The notes under the pieces were generated by a model. It saw only the letters and a program-made list of their open reading frames with translations. It was not told the origin of the DNA and ran no database searches. A stretch of 64,000 nucleotides of DNA from Fibrella rubiginis (GTDB lineage: Bacteria > Bacteroidota > Bacteroidia > Cytophagales > Spirosomataceae). The stretch spans positions 124,001-188,000 of the forward strand of contig NZ_JAFMYV010000005.1 in the NCBI RefSeq assembly GCF_017353185.1, read 5' to 3'. Below, in pieces: positions 54,639 to 62,800 of this stretch (position 1 is the stretch's first letter; each line of letters begins with the position of its first letter). The translations under genes and the position numbers were made by a program.

Positions 54639-55709
54639 CTAAAAATTTACGCTTTCCCCGTTTTTTAGCGCCCGGAACCGGGCAGGGTCAATGGCTTTTG
54701 TGGCCAATGCCCGCGCCAAATCGGTGACGGGTTCGCCTTCTCCATCGTCGGCAAGGGGAAAAGTGCCGAAGTGAATGGCCATGCTCTGCTGCGATTGCAC
54801 GTCCTGATGCACCTGCACGGCTTCGGCAGGGCCAATGTGCACCGGCGACATAAACCAGTTGGGTTTATAGGCACCAATAGGAATCAGCGCCAGCCGCAAC
54901 GGGCCAAACTGCTGACCAATGGTCCTAAAATGCGGCCCATAGCCCGAATCACCCGCGAAGTAAAGCTTGCCAACGTGCTTGTTATCAAGTATATAACCCG
55001 CCCATAGTGTAGCATCACGGTCGAACATGCCGCGCCCCGAAAAGTGCTGCGCAGGCACGCAATGGAGGGTGGTTTGATCGTTTATCGGGGCGGTTTGCTG
55101 CCAGTCCAACTCCGTTATGTTGCTAACGCCTTCGCCTTCCAGAAATGCTTTTACGCCCAGCGGACAATAGATGCGGGGGTGATCGCGGTTGGCGAGTTTT
55201 TTGACGGTGCCAATTTCGAGGTGGTCCCAGTGGTTATGGCTTAGCAGCAGCACGTCGATTTTAGGCAAATCGTTGAATCGAATACCCGGGGGCGAATTGC
55301 GGGCCGGGCCAATGAAGGAGAACGGGCTGACGCGGTTCTCGTAGATCGGATCGGTGAGTACGTTCAGCCCGTCGAACTGAAGCAGCACGGTAGAGTGGTT
55401 CACGTAGGTGACGCGGACGGGTCCTTTTCTGGTCGAATCGACCGCCACACGGTCAGCGGGTTTGGCCCCGGCGGCTTCGTTGTGGAAAGGGGGCCAGGGT
55501 TCAGAAATATCGTGGTTCAGCTGCCATTTGATCACGTCCATCAGACCGCGGGGTTTGGGGGCGCCGGGCGTGAAAAACGTTTTGCCATTGAAATGATCCG
55601 ACACGGGGCCGGTGTATTTGGGGGCCGAGATGAGGTAGCCGATGAGCAGCGCTACGAGGAAGACCACAACAAGGAGTACCAGCAGGCCAAGCAATATTTT
55701 TGAGAGCAT
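54639..55709 (-). CDS. MBL-fold metallo-hydrolase, NAPE-PLD/UlaG-like
   Basis: The 356-residue protein has one N-terminal membrane segment (about 4-28) and a metallo-beta-lactamase fold. Zinc ligands are in LLLSHNHWDHLE (H-x-H-x-D-H), AQHFSGRGMFDRD, YFAGDSGYGPHF and AIHFGTF. The HFSGRG-MFDRD and GPHF blocks match the NAPE-PLD-like branch, which can act as phospholipases; the bacterial substrates are mostly unknown. It is divergent from the NUDIX gene. Anchored at the inner membrane, the domain probably faces outward (inference). Confidence 0.85.
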   Translation of the reverse strand: MLSKILLGLLVLLVVVFLVALLIGYLISAPKYTGPVSDHFNGKTFFTPGAPKPRGLMDVIKWQLNHDISEPWPPFHNEAAGAKPADRVAVDSTRKGPVRVTYVNHSTVLLQFDGLNVLTDPIYENRVSPFSFIGPARNSPPGIRFNDLPKIDVLLLSHNHWDHLEIGTVKKLANRDHPRIYCPLGVKAFLEGEGVSNITELDWQQTAPINDQTTLHCVPAQHFSGRGMFDRDATLWAGYILDNKHVGKLYFAGDSGYGPHFRTIGQQFGPLRLALIPIGAYKPNWFMSPVHIGPAEAVQVHQDVQSQQSMAIHFGTFPLADDGEGEPVTDLARALATKAIDPARFRALKNGESVNF

Positions 55710-55787
55710 AGAACAGGCGGGAATTTGTGGCCTGGTTTTCTAACAGTGCCCTTTGTCTGGCAGTTCATCAGACACAACCCGTTGCCA

Positions 55788-56486
55788 ATGTCATTTACCC
55801 CTATGGCCAATCACCGCGCAGAAGCATTAGAAGATGCCCCTAAATTCAAATTCTGGAAAGGTCAGCTTGAAAAAAATGGGCTGACAATCAACAAGATAGA
55901 TGACCATTTCATTCGCAGGCGGCACAACGGCGAAGTCTTGTTTGCCATGCTCACCGTAGACGCCGACACGCCCGAAGGCGACAAAATTCCGCCGGTATGT
56001 TTCCTGAAAGGGCACGCCGCTTCGGTGCTTGTCTGCCTCATCGACGACCAGACGGGCGATAAATTTGTGGTGCTCGTGCGTCAGCGTCGCATCTCCGACG
56101 GCTCGCACACCTATGAACACCCGGCCGGTATGGTCGACACCGACGATGACCCTACCGATACGGCCGCCCGCGAAGTAGGCGAGGAAATTGGCCTGGATAT
56201 CAGCCCTGATGAGCTAACGAAGCTGAACCCGCAACTGTGGTTTCCCAGCACCGGCACCAGCGATGAGGCCATGCATTATTACTTCGTAGAGAAGACCATG
56301 CCCCGCGACGAGATCATGGCTTTTCACCTGAAAAAGATTGAAAGTGATTCTGAATATGAGCGCATTACGTCGGTGATTGCCACGCTACCCGAAGCGCATA
56401 AGCTGGTCACGAACGTCAACGGCCTGCTCATCCATTTCCTTTACCTGCACAAGGTGGGTGATTACGAGACAATGAAGAAGCTGTAG
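55788..56486 (+). CDS. NUDIX hydrolase
   Basis: The 232-residue protein has a NUDIX box at about residues 112-134: GMVDTDDDPTDTAAREVGEE then IGL. It follows G-x5-E-x7-R-E-U-x-E-E-x-G-U except that Asp replaces the first Glu. NUDIX enzymes hydrolyse nucleoside diphosphates linked to another group, such as ADP-ribose, NADH or ADP-sugars. The substrate is unknown. The frame is open to 55725, but the ATG at 55788 (MSFTPMANHRAEAL) gives a reasonable N-terminus; a second ATG at 55803 is also possible. It may share a divergent promoter region with the MBL gene. Confidence 0.85.
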   Translation: MSFTPMANHRAEALEDAPKFKFWKGQLEKNGLTINKIDDHFIRRRHNGEVLFAMLTVDADTPEGDKIPPVCFLKGHAASVLVCLIDDQTGDKFVVLVRQRRISDGSHTYEHPAGMVDTDDDPTDTAAREVGEEIGLDISPDELTKLNPQLWFPSTGTSDEAMHYYFVEKTMPRDEIMAFHLKKIESDSEYERITSVIATLPEAHKLVTNVNGLLIHFLYLHKVGDYETMKKL

Positions 56487-56491
56487 GGATT

Positions 56492-56669
56492 GTAGGGATT
56501 TACGAATTACGATTTTTGCTGACGCCTGTACAGCAGAGCAACGCTCCGCTTACTTACTAATCTGTCGCACACTTGTTAAACAGCGGAGTGGAACGCCACC
56601 CGGCAACGTTCCGCTATACAGGCGTCATCAAAAATCGTAATTCGTACCTCGTAATTCGTAAATCCCTAC
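56492..56669. repeat. Inverted repeat upstream of the tRNA gene
   Basis: Arms 56492-56534 and 56613-56669 are complementary over about 43 bases; the right arm has an extra 14-bp duplicate of a CGTAATTCGTA word. Inside are smaller complements (CGCTCCGCT with AGCGGAGTG). The structure follows the NUDIX stop by 5 bp and ends 23 bp before a promoter-like box. Confidence 0.82.
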
Positions 56670-56691
56670 GTCGTAATTCATAATTCATCCT

Positions 56692-56699
56692 TACATTTG
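56692..56699 (+). promoter_or_regulatory. -7 box (TACATTTG) for the tRNA gene
   Basis: TACATTTG, followed by C, matches TAnnTTTG and lies 39 bp before the tRNA 5' end. A -33 element is not clear. Confidence 0.5.
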
Positions 56700-56738
56700 C
56701 ACTCCCAAACGCCTCTAACGAGCCAATTTGGGCATTCT

Positions 56739-56810
56739 GCTTCCGTAGTTCAATGGATAGAATTTCGGTTTCCGGTACCGACGATAGGGGTTCGAATCCC
56801 TTCGGGAGCA
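56739..56810 (+). tRNA. tRNA-Arg (anticodon CCG)
   Basis: A 72-nt cloverleaf is visible: acceptor GCTTCCG pairs with CGGGAGC (one T-G pair) with discriminator A; D arm GTTC/GAAT; anticodon stem TCGGT/ACCGA around the loop TTCCGGT, so the anticodon is CCG (codon CGG, Arg); T arm AGGGG TTCGAAT CCCTT. The CCA tail is not encoded. A terminator follows within 3 bp. The 3' side is the start of an accessory islet, so this tRNA could have been an integration site. Confidence 0.93.
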
Positions 56811-56812
56811 CT

Positions 56813-56852
56813 AAAAAAGCCGCTGACTGTAACCCAGTTAGCGGCTTTTTTT
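56813..56852 (+). terminator. Intrinsic terminator after tRNA-Arg
   Basis: AAAAAAGCCGCTGACT pairs with AGTTAGCGGCTTTTTTT, ending in a T run. Confidence 0.9.
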
Positions 56853-56923
56853 ATGTTATTATTGTTTCATTCTTAATTAGCTTTCGAATCAAATCACAGG
56901 GTACTTCGGCTTATAACAAGATC

Positions 56924-57163
56924 ATGCAAGGCATAACCTTACAGGCTAACTCCAATGGCCAGACCATTATTACCATCGACTCTACCAACCTTGACCCGGT
57001 TGGTAGTCCGTTGGTTGAGGGATTGTTATAACTCGTTCGTCGTACTGATGCGGAAACAGCACAGGAACGCGTTGACTGGCAAGCGTTGGCCCATGCGTCG
57101 CTCAACCGGGTGTATGGCACCGATGAACCCGATTACAGCGACGTACCCGCCTATCGGCTATGA
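56924..57163 (+). pseudogene. Antitoxin-like small gene broken by an in-frame TAA
   Basis: The frame from the ATG at 56924 reads MQGITLQANSNGQTIITIDS and on to VEGLL, then meets TAA at 57029-57031. The same frame continues without interruption as LVRRTDAETAQERVDWQALA to DEPDYSDVPAYRL and stops at 57161-57163. The two halves together make a single 78-residue protein typical of small antitoxin-like proteins of Bacteroidota, so one base change has split it. The final TGA overlaps the ATG of the DUF6883 gene (ATGA), as in a coupled operon. Reading-through of the stop cannot be excluded; sequencing error is another cause. Confidence 0.65.
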
Positions 57164-57504
57164 CAGATGGAGAACAACTATCCAACTGCGAAAAGGCTCA
57201 TATAGCCGATGTCAAACTATACCGCTATTTACTTAACCACGAACACCCCGAAGGAAAGAGCAAGGCCCGGTTTTATGAACGCATTGGCTACACGCCCGAT
57301 CAGGCCGAACAACTACGGTCAGACCTTATACGGCTGGCCTGTTCTGGCAGTGTAAGGGGCGTACAAGCCAACGCACAAGGCCGAAAATACGCCGTTGTAG
57401 GACCGATCAACGCACCCAACGGCAGAACATACCATCTGCTCAGCGTATGGGCTGTAGAACCGCCTAACGACGAACCCCGATTGGTCACTGCATACCCAAG
57501 CTAA
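57160..57504 (+). CDS. DUF6883-like protein
   Basis: The 114-residue protein matches the DUF6883 pattern: KLYRYLLNHEHPEGKSKARF at the front, then GRKYAVVGPINAPNGRTYHL and the ending EPRLVTAYPS. The family's function is not known. It is often next to DUF4926 genes and polymorphic-toxin or toxin-antitoxin loci, as here. Its start overlaps the broken antitoxin-like gene. Confidence 0.75.
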   Translation: MTDGEQLSNCEKAHIADVKLYRYLLNHEHPEGKSKARFYERIGYTPDQAEQLRSDLIRLACSGSVRGVQANAQGRKYAVVGPINAPNGRTYHLLSVWAVEPPNDEPRLVTAYPS

Positions 57505-57526
57505 CTACGGCAGATGCCGCACAACC

Positions 57527-57763
57527 ATGATTCAGGAACTCGATTTAGTAGCCCTGCTCACCGACCGCCCCGCGCTGGGATTGCGCCGGGGGGACGTGGG
57601 CACCGTCGTTCACCTCTACGCTAATAACGAGCTGTGCGAGGTGGAATTTATCAACGCGAAGGGCGACACCGTGGCCGTTGAAACGCTGGCAACGGCAGAA
57701 GTCCGGGCCGTTGATCTGGGCCGGGTGATACTGCATTACAGCGACCTAGAAACCGCCGCTTGA
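57527..57763 (+). CDS. DUF4926-like protein
   Basis: This 78-residue protein has the DUF4926 pattern: ELDLVALLTDRPALGLRRGD, GTVVHLY and CEVEFINAKGDTVAVETL. It is a small beta-rich domain of unknown function that commonly accompanies DUF6883. It starts 22 bp after that gene on the same strand, so the pair form one unit. Confidence 0.8.
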   Translation: MIQELDLVALLTDRPALGLRRGDVGTVVHLYANNELCEVEFINAKGDTVAVETLATAEVRAVDLGRVILHYSDLETAA

Positions 57764-57847
57764 CCACCGCGAAAACCTGACGAAACCTGACATTTCCAGC
57801 CCTTACGGGGCATTTTGTCCGCATATAGAGCAAACCAAAATTGACCA

Positions 57848-58663
57848 ATGGAAAGTGATATAATTGAAGAACTGACCCTGTACGCCGACAAGTTTGATCT
57901 TGCATATATGCGGCTTGAATCCTACGAAAAATCTCAGAGCGAGGCAGAAATCCTACTTAAGTTAGAGCTTGATGATTGGGGGGAGATTTATGAAACGATA
58001 GAAACTGTATATGATCAGCTAAAAAAAGAGTTGAACGCGAGTGTATTCAAGGCGAACACAGATTCACAACAATACTTCTACTTAGGCAAGGTTGAGAGGT
58101 TTATGAAGTCGATTGCTGACATAGATCATGCCGGTACACAGATGTGGCTCAAGGAGTTCAGTAAGTCATTCTCTGATGAACGTATATTAGACATAATTGG
58201 GTACCTCCATCTCATAGTTGATAGCCTAGACGATATAAGAGACTTCATCGCTAGCCATTTTCAAAAGTCTCTAATCCTATCTTTGAATTCAACAAAGTTC
58301 CCATTTCTGACTGGTATAGTTAGGTACTCGCTCCTTTGTGACAACGAAATCACTACTGATTTGGAAGACCCGGAAGATGCTACGCCTAAAATATCAAACC
58401 AAAAACTGCAATGGACTTGTAAACCCGCCGTTGCTGGGTATATCATTTCAGAACTAATCCGAGCCGGATACCTTGCGCCACCAACTACCGGAGGAGAAAT
58501 GAGTTTAAATAAATTGGCTGGAATCTGCAATCAGTTATTTGATTTCAAAGACCATGCGCCAACGGTAGGGAGTTGGCGTAATGTGATTGATCCTGAACGT
58601 AATACCTTGCCAGATTTAAAACGTGCTAAACTGGTTTTTCCTGACCTCGACCAGTTAACTTGA
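57848..58663 (+). CDS. RteC-like / conjugative-element regulator-like protein
   Basis: The 271-residue protein has a long helical N-terminal region (about 1-190) and a C-terminal domain with KLQWTCKPAVAGYIISELIR, LAGICNQLFDF and NTLPDLKRAKLVF. This end resembles the RteC and related proteins of conjugative elements of Bacteroidota. No integrase, relaxase or transfer gene is nearby. Base composition is visibly AT-richer than in neighbouring genes, which suggests transfer. The name is tentative; the family resemblance is confined to the C-terminal third. Confidence 0.6.
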   Translation: MESDIIEELTLYADKFDLAYMRLESYEKSQSEAEILLKLELDDWGEIYETIETVYDQLKKELNASVFKANTDSQQYFYLGKVERFMKSIADIDHAGTQMWLKEFSKSFSDERILDIIGYLHLIVDSLDDIRDFIASHFQKSLILSLNSTKFPFLTGIVRYSLLCDNEITTDLEDPEDATPKISNQKLQWTCKPAVAGYIISELIRAGYLAPPTTGGEMSLNKLAGICNQLFDFKDHAPTVGSWRNVIDPERNTLPDLKRAKLVFPDLDQLT

Positions 58664-58674
58664 TTGTTCTTTAA

Positions 58675-58692
58675 CTACTGTCATGACAGTAG
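58675..58692. promoter_or_regulatory. Perfect 18-bp palindrome (possible operator)
   Basis: CTACTGTCATGACAGTAG is its own complement and lies 63 bp before the PemK-like gene. Its flanks (TAACTA on the left, TAGTTA on the right) extend the symmetry loosely. It may bind the repressor of a toxin-antitoxin type unit. Confidence 0.5.
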
Positions 58693-58755
58693 CATGATAG
58701 TTAGAGCGCGTTAGCCCCCGCCAACTTGCCACCGTAATCAAACCCCGATACGGCC

Positions 58756-59352
58756 ATGCAGTACGGCACAGTCACACAATCCCAAGTTACCCCCGATCAG
58801 TTGACCGAACTGGTGAGCGTCATTGTGCGCTCGGAGTTGGCGAATGATACACCTTCCGCGTCGGTTGAGGCTGATAAGCCTTTGCAAAAAGAGGCAATTG
58901 GTCCGCGGCTTAGCAAGCCCGACATAGTGAAAGGGAGAATCCGGCACCGCCGCCGCCGGTTACCTGCCCGAAGCGCATTACCGCCCCACCTTTCTTCAGT
59001 AGCAGAGCCTCTTCAGGAGGGAGATATAGCGATTGGGTTCATTCAGCAATCGGACGGATCACACAAACGGCGGCCTGTATTATTGCTGCGGCAGATGCCG
59101 GTCGGTCCGTCGATTTGGCATGGTGATTTCCTGGTTTGTGGTATCTCAACGCAGCTACGACAGGCTGTAGCAGGGTTTGATGAGGTCTTGCAGCCCACCG
59201 CCGAAAACCAGCTACGGGCCACGTCGGTGGTGCGATTGTCCAACCTGATTACCTTGCCGGATACTGATATTGGTCGGACTATTGGGTTCATTTCCAGTGC
59301 GCTACATGCTGATCTGCTGCAACGCCTAGTCCGCTACCTAACTGCGACTTAA
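58756..59352 (+). CDS. PemK/MazF-like protein with extra N-terminal region
   Basis: The 198-residue protein has a PemK/MazF-like C-terminal domain (about 88-198: EGDIAIGFIQQSDGSHKRRP, DFLVCGISTQL, TSVVRLSNLITLP), the fold of mRNA-cleaving toxins. The N-terminal part (1-75: VTPDQLTELVSVIVRSEL) resembles the start of excisionase/HTH_17 proteins but lacks a clear helix-turn-helix, so it may be a fused or decayed partner. No separate antitoxin gene is seen. The 3' end overlaps the convergent HTH-like gene by 15 bp. Confidence 0.6.
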   Translation: MQYGTVTQSQVTPDQLTELVSVIVRSELANDTPSASVEADKPLQKEAIGPRLSKPDIVKGRIRHRRRRLPARSALPPHLSSVAEPLQEGDIAIGFIQQSDGSHKRRPVLLLRQMPVGPSIWHGDFLVCGISTQLRQAVAGFDEVLQPTAENQLRATSVVRLSNLITLPDTDIGRTIGFISSALHADLLQRLVRYLTAT

Positions 59353-59736
59353 CCCCTGATGCATGCGCAGGAGGTACTGGATTGTCCAGCCGGAACCGTT
59401 GTACTCGCTGAGCTGACTGGCTTTGAATTGCAACGTGCGTTCAATGCGGCGGCGTTCGGCAGAGGGGAGCGCCGCTACCTGCTGACTTAGCTCGACTAAG
59501 GTGTTGGTGAGTTGCTGGCTGGCGGTGTTCGACATGGCGAATAAAGCAGCCAAACGGTCGATATCGACCTGTTTCCAGGACTGTGGCTTGCTACGACGAT
59601 TGCGGATCACGCCACTGCTGACGCCGATGGCCGCGGCTAGTTGTTCATCATTAAGCGAACATTCCCGCAGTCGCCACATGACGGCCTGATACTGATTCAT
59701 AAAGGAATGAAGCGTTGTGCGTAGATAGTCAAGCAT
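59338..59736 (-). CDS. HTH-like regulatory protein of unknown family
   Basis: The 132-residue protein has a helix-turn-helix-like segment near residues 28-60 (DEQLAAAIGVSSGVIRNRRS) and a helical C-terminus (QQVAALPSAERRRIERTLQF). It may be a small repressor. It is convergent with the PemK-like gene, overlapping it by 15 bp. An inverted repeat lies 17 bp upstream of its start and could be its operator. Confidence 0.6.
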   Translation of the reverse strand: MLDYLRTTLHSFMNQYQAVMWRLRECSLNDEQLAAAIGVSSGVIRNRRSKPQSWKQVDIDRLAALFAMSNTASQQLTNTLVELSQQVAALPSAERRRIERTLQFKASQLSEYNGSGWTIQYLLRMHQGLSRS

Positions 59737-59752
59737 AGGTTTACGTAATTGG

Positions 59753-59794
59753 CTACGTAGACCAGGGCAGACAACTGAGGCCCGGTCTACGTAG
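59753..59794. repeat. Short inverted repeat upstream of the HTH-like gene
   Basis: Arms CTACGTAGACCAGGGC (59753-59768) and its complement with one base missing (59780-59794) enclose 11 nt. It lies between the HTH-like start and the stop of the giant surface protein gene. It could be an operator for the former or a terminator for the latter. Confidence 0.6.
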
Positions 59795-59825
59795 TAGGCA
59801 TGAGTACAATGGGATACTTAGCAAC

Positions 59826-62800
59826 TTAGCGTCGCTTTGTTACCATGATTGGTATGCAGACAGCTTTACAACTCGGTACAACCAACGCAGCGTCTACGGT
59901 GAGTATGTCCCTTTTCGTGGGGTCTGTTGGCAGGAGCGTGATAATGGGCGATTGGCCCGTTAGGGGATTAGCGTCGCTGTTTAAGGCATCGGGCACACCA
60001 GCCGCCTGGAAATCAGGTGAGATAACGCAGGTGCTGGGCAGGCTGGTTTTTACGAACTCAACCACATAACGTCCCGCAGCCAGATTACTGAACAAATACT
60101 TGCCGGCACCGTCGGTCACTGTCGCAGATACTACCGAGGTTGACACTACCGAAGACCCAACGGGGCTGGTCACTTCCAGCAGTTTTACCGTCACGTTGGC
60201 TACCCCCTGCTCCGTAGCCGTATCATACTTGCCGTCCTGAACTACTTCTTTCCAAACGAGATGACCGATACTGCCGAGTGGTTCAGAACAGTCGATGGGC
60301 AAGTTGTTTTCCGCAATGTACGGATCGCCGCCTGTCACGTTAAACACCAGGTAGTACGGATTGGCCGTGGCCGAACCGTCGACAAGGGCCGTGGTGGTTG
60401 AGTTAGGCTGTGAACCCAGGCTCACCCAGCCGTTGACTACCCCATCTTTGTCCATTGCCGAACCGTCGAGGCCCGACGGATCAAGTGCTGCACCTGCCAC
60501 GGGGCGCTGCACGGTTGCCACGCTGTAGCCGTTGGGGTGGGTATAGGCTAGGGTATAGCTACCCGGCGTGCCGTCGGTCAGGAACTGGTAAACACCCGTT
60601 GACCCGTTCAGGGTAATGCTCACGCTACCCGGACCCGTTATGCTGATGGTGCCACCGGTCAGAATCGTGTTGGTGGCGTAGCAATAGATATAGCCCGTTG
60701 GGTCGTAGGCTTTGCGCTGCACGCCCATGTCGATGGTTGTGTTGTTAGCTGCCAAGCCCGTACCGCTGGGGTTAAGACTGACCACCGGCGAAAGGCCCGT
60801 AAGCGGATCAATGTCTGAGTCTCTGGCATCGTTGCCTGCGTTGGGTTTGCCCGAAATGGCGCAGCCCGTTGTCTCGCTGGCGGGTAGTGAAAATTTGAGC
60901 TGGTAATCGCCCTGAGGCAGTCCGGTAAAGGCATAGAGACCACTAGCACTGGTAACGGTTGTGGCAACGGGGGTGCTGCTCATAACGCCGCCCACTACCG
61001 TAAACAGTTGCACCGTCACGTTGGCTACGCCCAGTTCGTTGACATCCTGTAAGCCGTTATTATTCAAATCCTTCCAGACGAAATCGCCAAGGCTGCCTGT
61101 CAGTGGTGTAAAGCCCGCGTCGACGGTTGTGTTGTTTTCACCCGCACTCAGTGTCACCGGGGCTGAAATACCCGTTGGAAATGTGGTGGCGGCAAAACCC
61201 GGTGGCGCTGTGAAGCTAACGCTATAGGGGATACCCGGCGTGAGGCCTGTGAAGCTATAACAGCCTACACCCGTGCCGCTGCTGGCCGTGGTTGTGGTGG
61301 CAACTACCGTGCCGTTTTGCATCAGCGTTACAAGCACCCCCGCCAACGGCAGATCACCCACGTCCTGTATACCGTTGCTGTTGACATCTACAAACGTTTT
61401 GTCGCCAATGCTGCTCAATAGTGGCGTTATACTCTGGCAAACCGGCACCGTAATAAATACCTGGCCGGAACAGCCATTGGCTAGCCAGACCAGCGTATAC
61501 GTACCTGGAGCAGTCAGGCCCGTTACGGCACTCGATTCGCTGGTGGGATTTGTAAAGGTAACCATGGCGGGGTTGGTACCAGACTGGCTCCAGGCACCAC
61601 CTGCCATAGCCGTAGCCGCGAGGGTGGCACTGGTTGGGGCCATGCCAGCCTCGCATATCAGCACCTGATCGGGGCCGGCATCGGGAATGGCATTAACCGT
61701 AATTGACAGCAATTGCGTAGCCACGCAGCCGTTGGCATCCTGCCGACCCACCACATACGTTACCGTAGTTGTTGGGCTAAGGGTACACGGCAGCGGCAAT
61801 ACGTTCGTGAACGCTTTGGCATCAGCCAGCGACCCAAACAGTTGCGTATTTGACCCGCTGGGGCCTGTATTGACTAAATCGAAACACCAGTTTACCGACT
61901 GTCCTGCGCAGATAGTCGTATTGGACACAACCAGCGAGGGCGGTGCCGTCACCGTTAGCGTGGTGACGGCCGTGGCAAGGCAGTTGGGGTTGCTACTCAC
62001 CGTTACGGTAAATGAATAGACGCCGGGGGCCAGCGTTCCCGTAGTAGCCGTGGCGGTGTTGGCACCCGTCAGCGTGACGCCCGCCGGTGCGGCCCAGGCA
62101 TACGTATACGAACCTGCCGGGCTTGCCTGTGCAGTTAGCGTGGCGGGCAGGTTGGCACACTGTGTGTTGGTTGGTAATCCATTGACAGCCGCTGTGGCAG
62201 AAAGACTACATGCCTGCACAATCAGGGGGCAGCACGTGCCAGCTGCGCAGCCGCCGTTGGGGGCCGTAAATGTATAAACGCCACTGGTGTTGATGACCAG
62301 CGAGTTGCCCGTAGCCACTGACGCCCCATCTTTAAACCATTCTACCGCCGAATACTGAGCAGGCACCGTAGCCGTGTAGGTCTGGGTGCCCGTGAGGGCA
62401 ACGGGCACCGTGACGCAGGCCCGGTCAATATTGTTGTTGGGGTTGATATCGCCTTCCGTCACGCTCAACAGCGACGCCGTGTTGTAGCTGATCCCCTCCC
62501 GAATCACGGTGGCCGTTACGGTAAGCGTGGCACTGGCACCAGCACTCAGCGTACCCACGGCCCAGTCACCGGTCCCTGCCGTATACCCGCCCTGCGAACC
62601 CACGCCACTCACACCGCTGAAATCAGCCAGGGCCAGCAAGTCGTTAACCACAATGTTGGTGGCGGGGGTAGTCCCGTTGTTTTTCACGACGACTTTAAAC
62701 GTGACTGCACCGCCAACAGTACTCTGCTGAGCACTGCTACGGATTTTAGTAACGGACAGATCAATGGTGGATGGAATACAGGATGCTGCTGCAACGGTGA

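Noticed and set aside
57029..57031. TAA read as a special amino acid
   Set aside because: TAA is not known as a selenocysteine or pyrrolysine codon; a point mutation or sequencing error is simpler.
56739..59736. A complete integrative element at the tRNA
   Set aside because: No integrase, relaxase or duplicated tRNA end could be found in the window.
12632..59794. A possible CRISPR array made of the many repeats
   Set aside because: The repeats are inverted pairs of varied sequence, each in a different gap between genes. There is no regular direct-repeat and spacer pattern and no cas gene.
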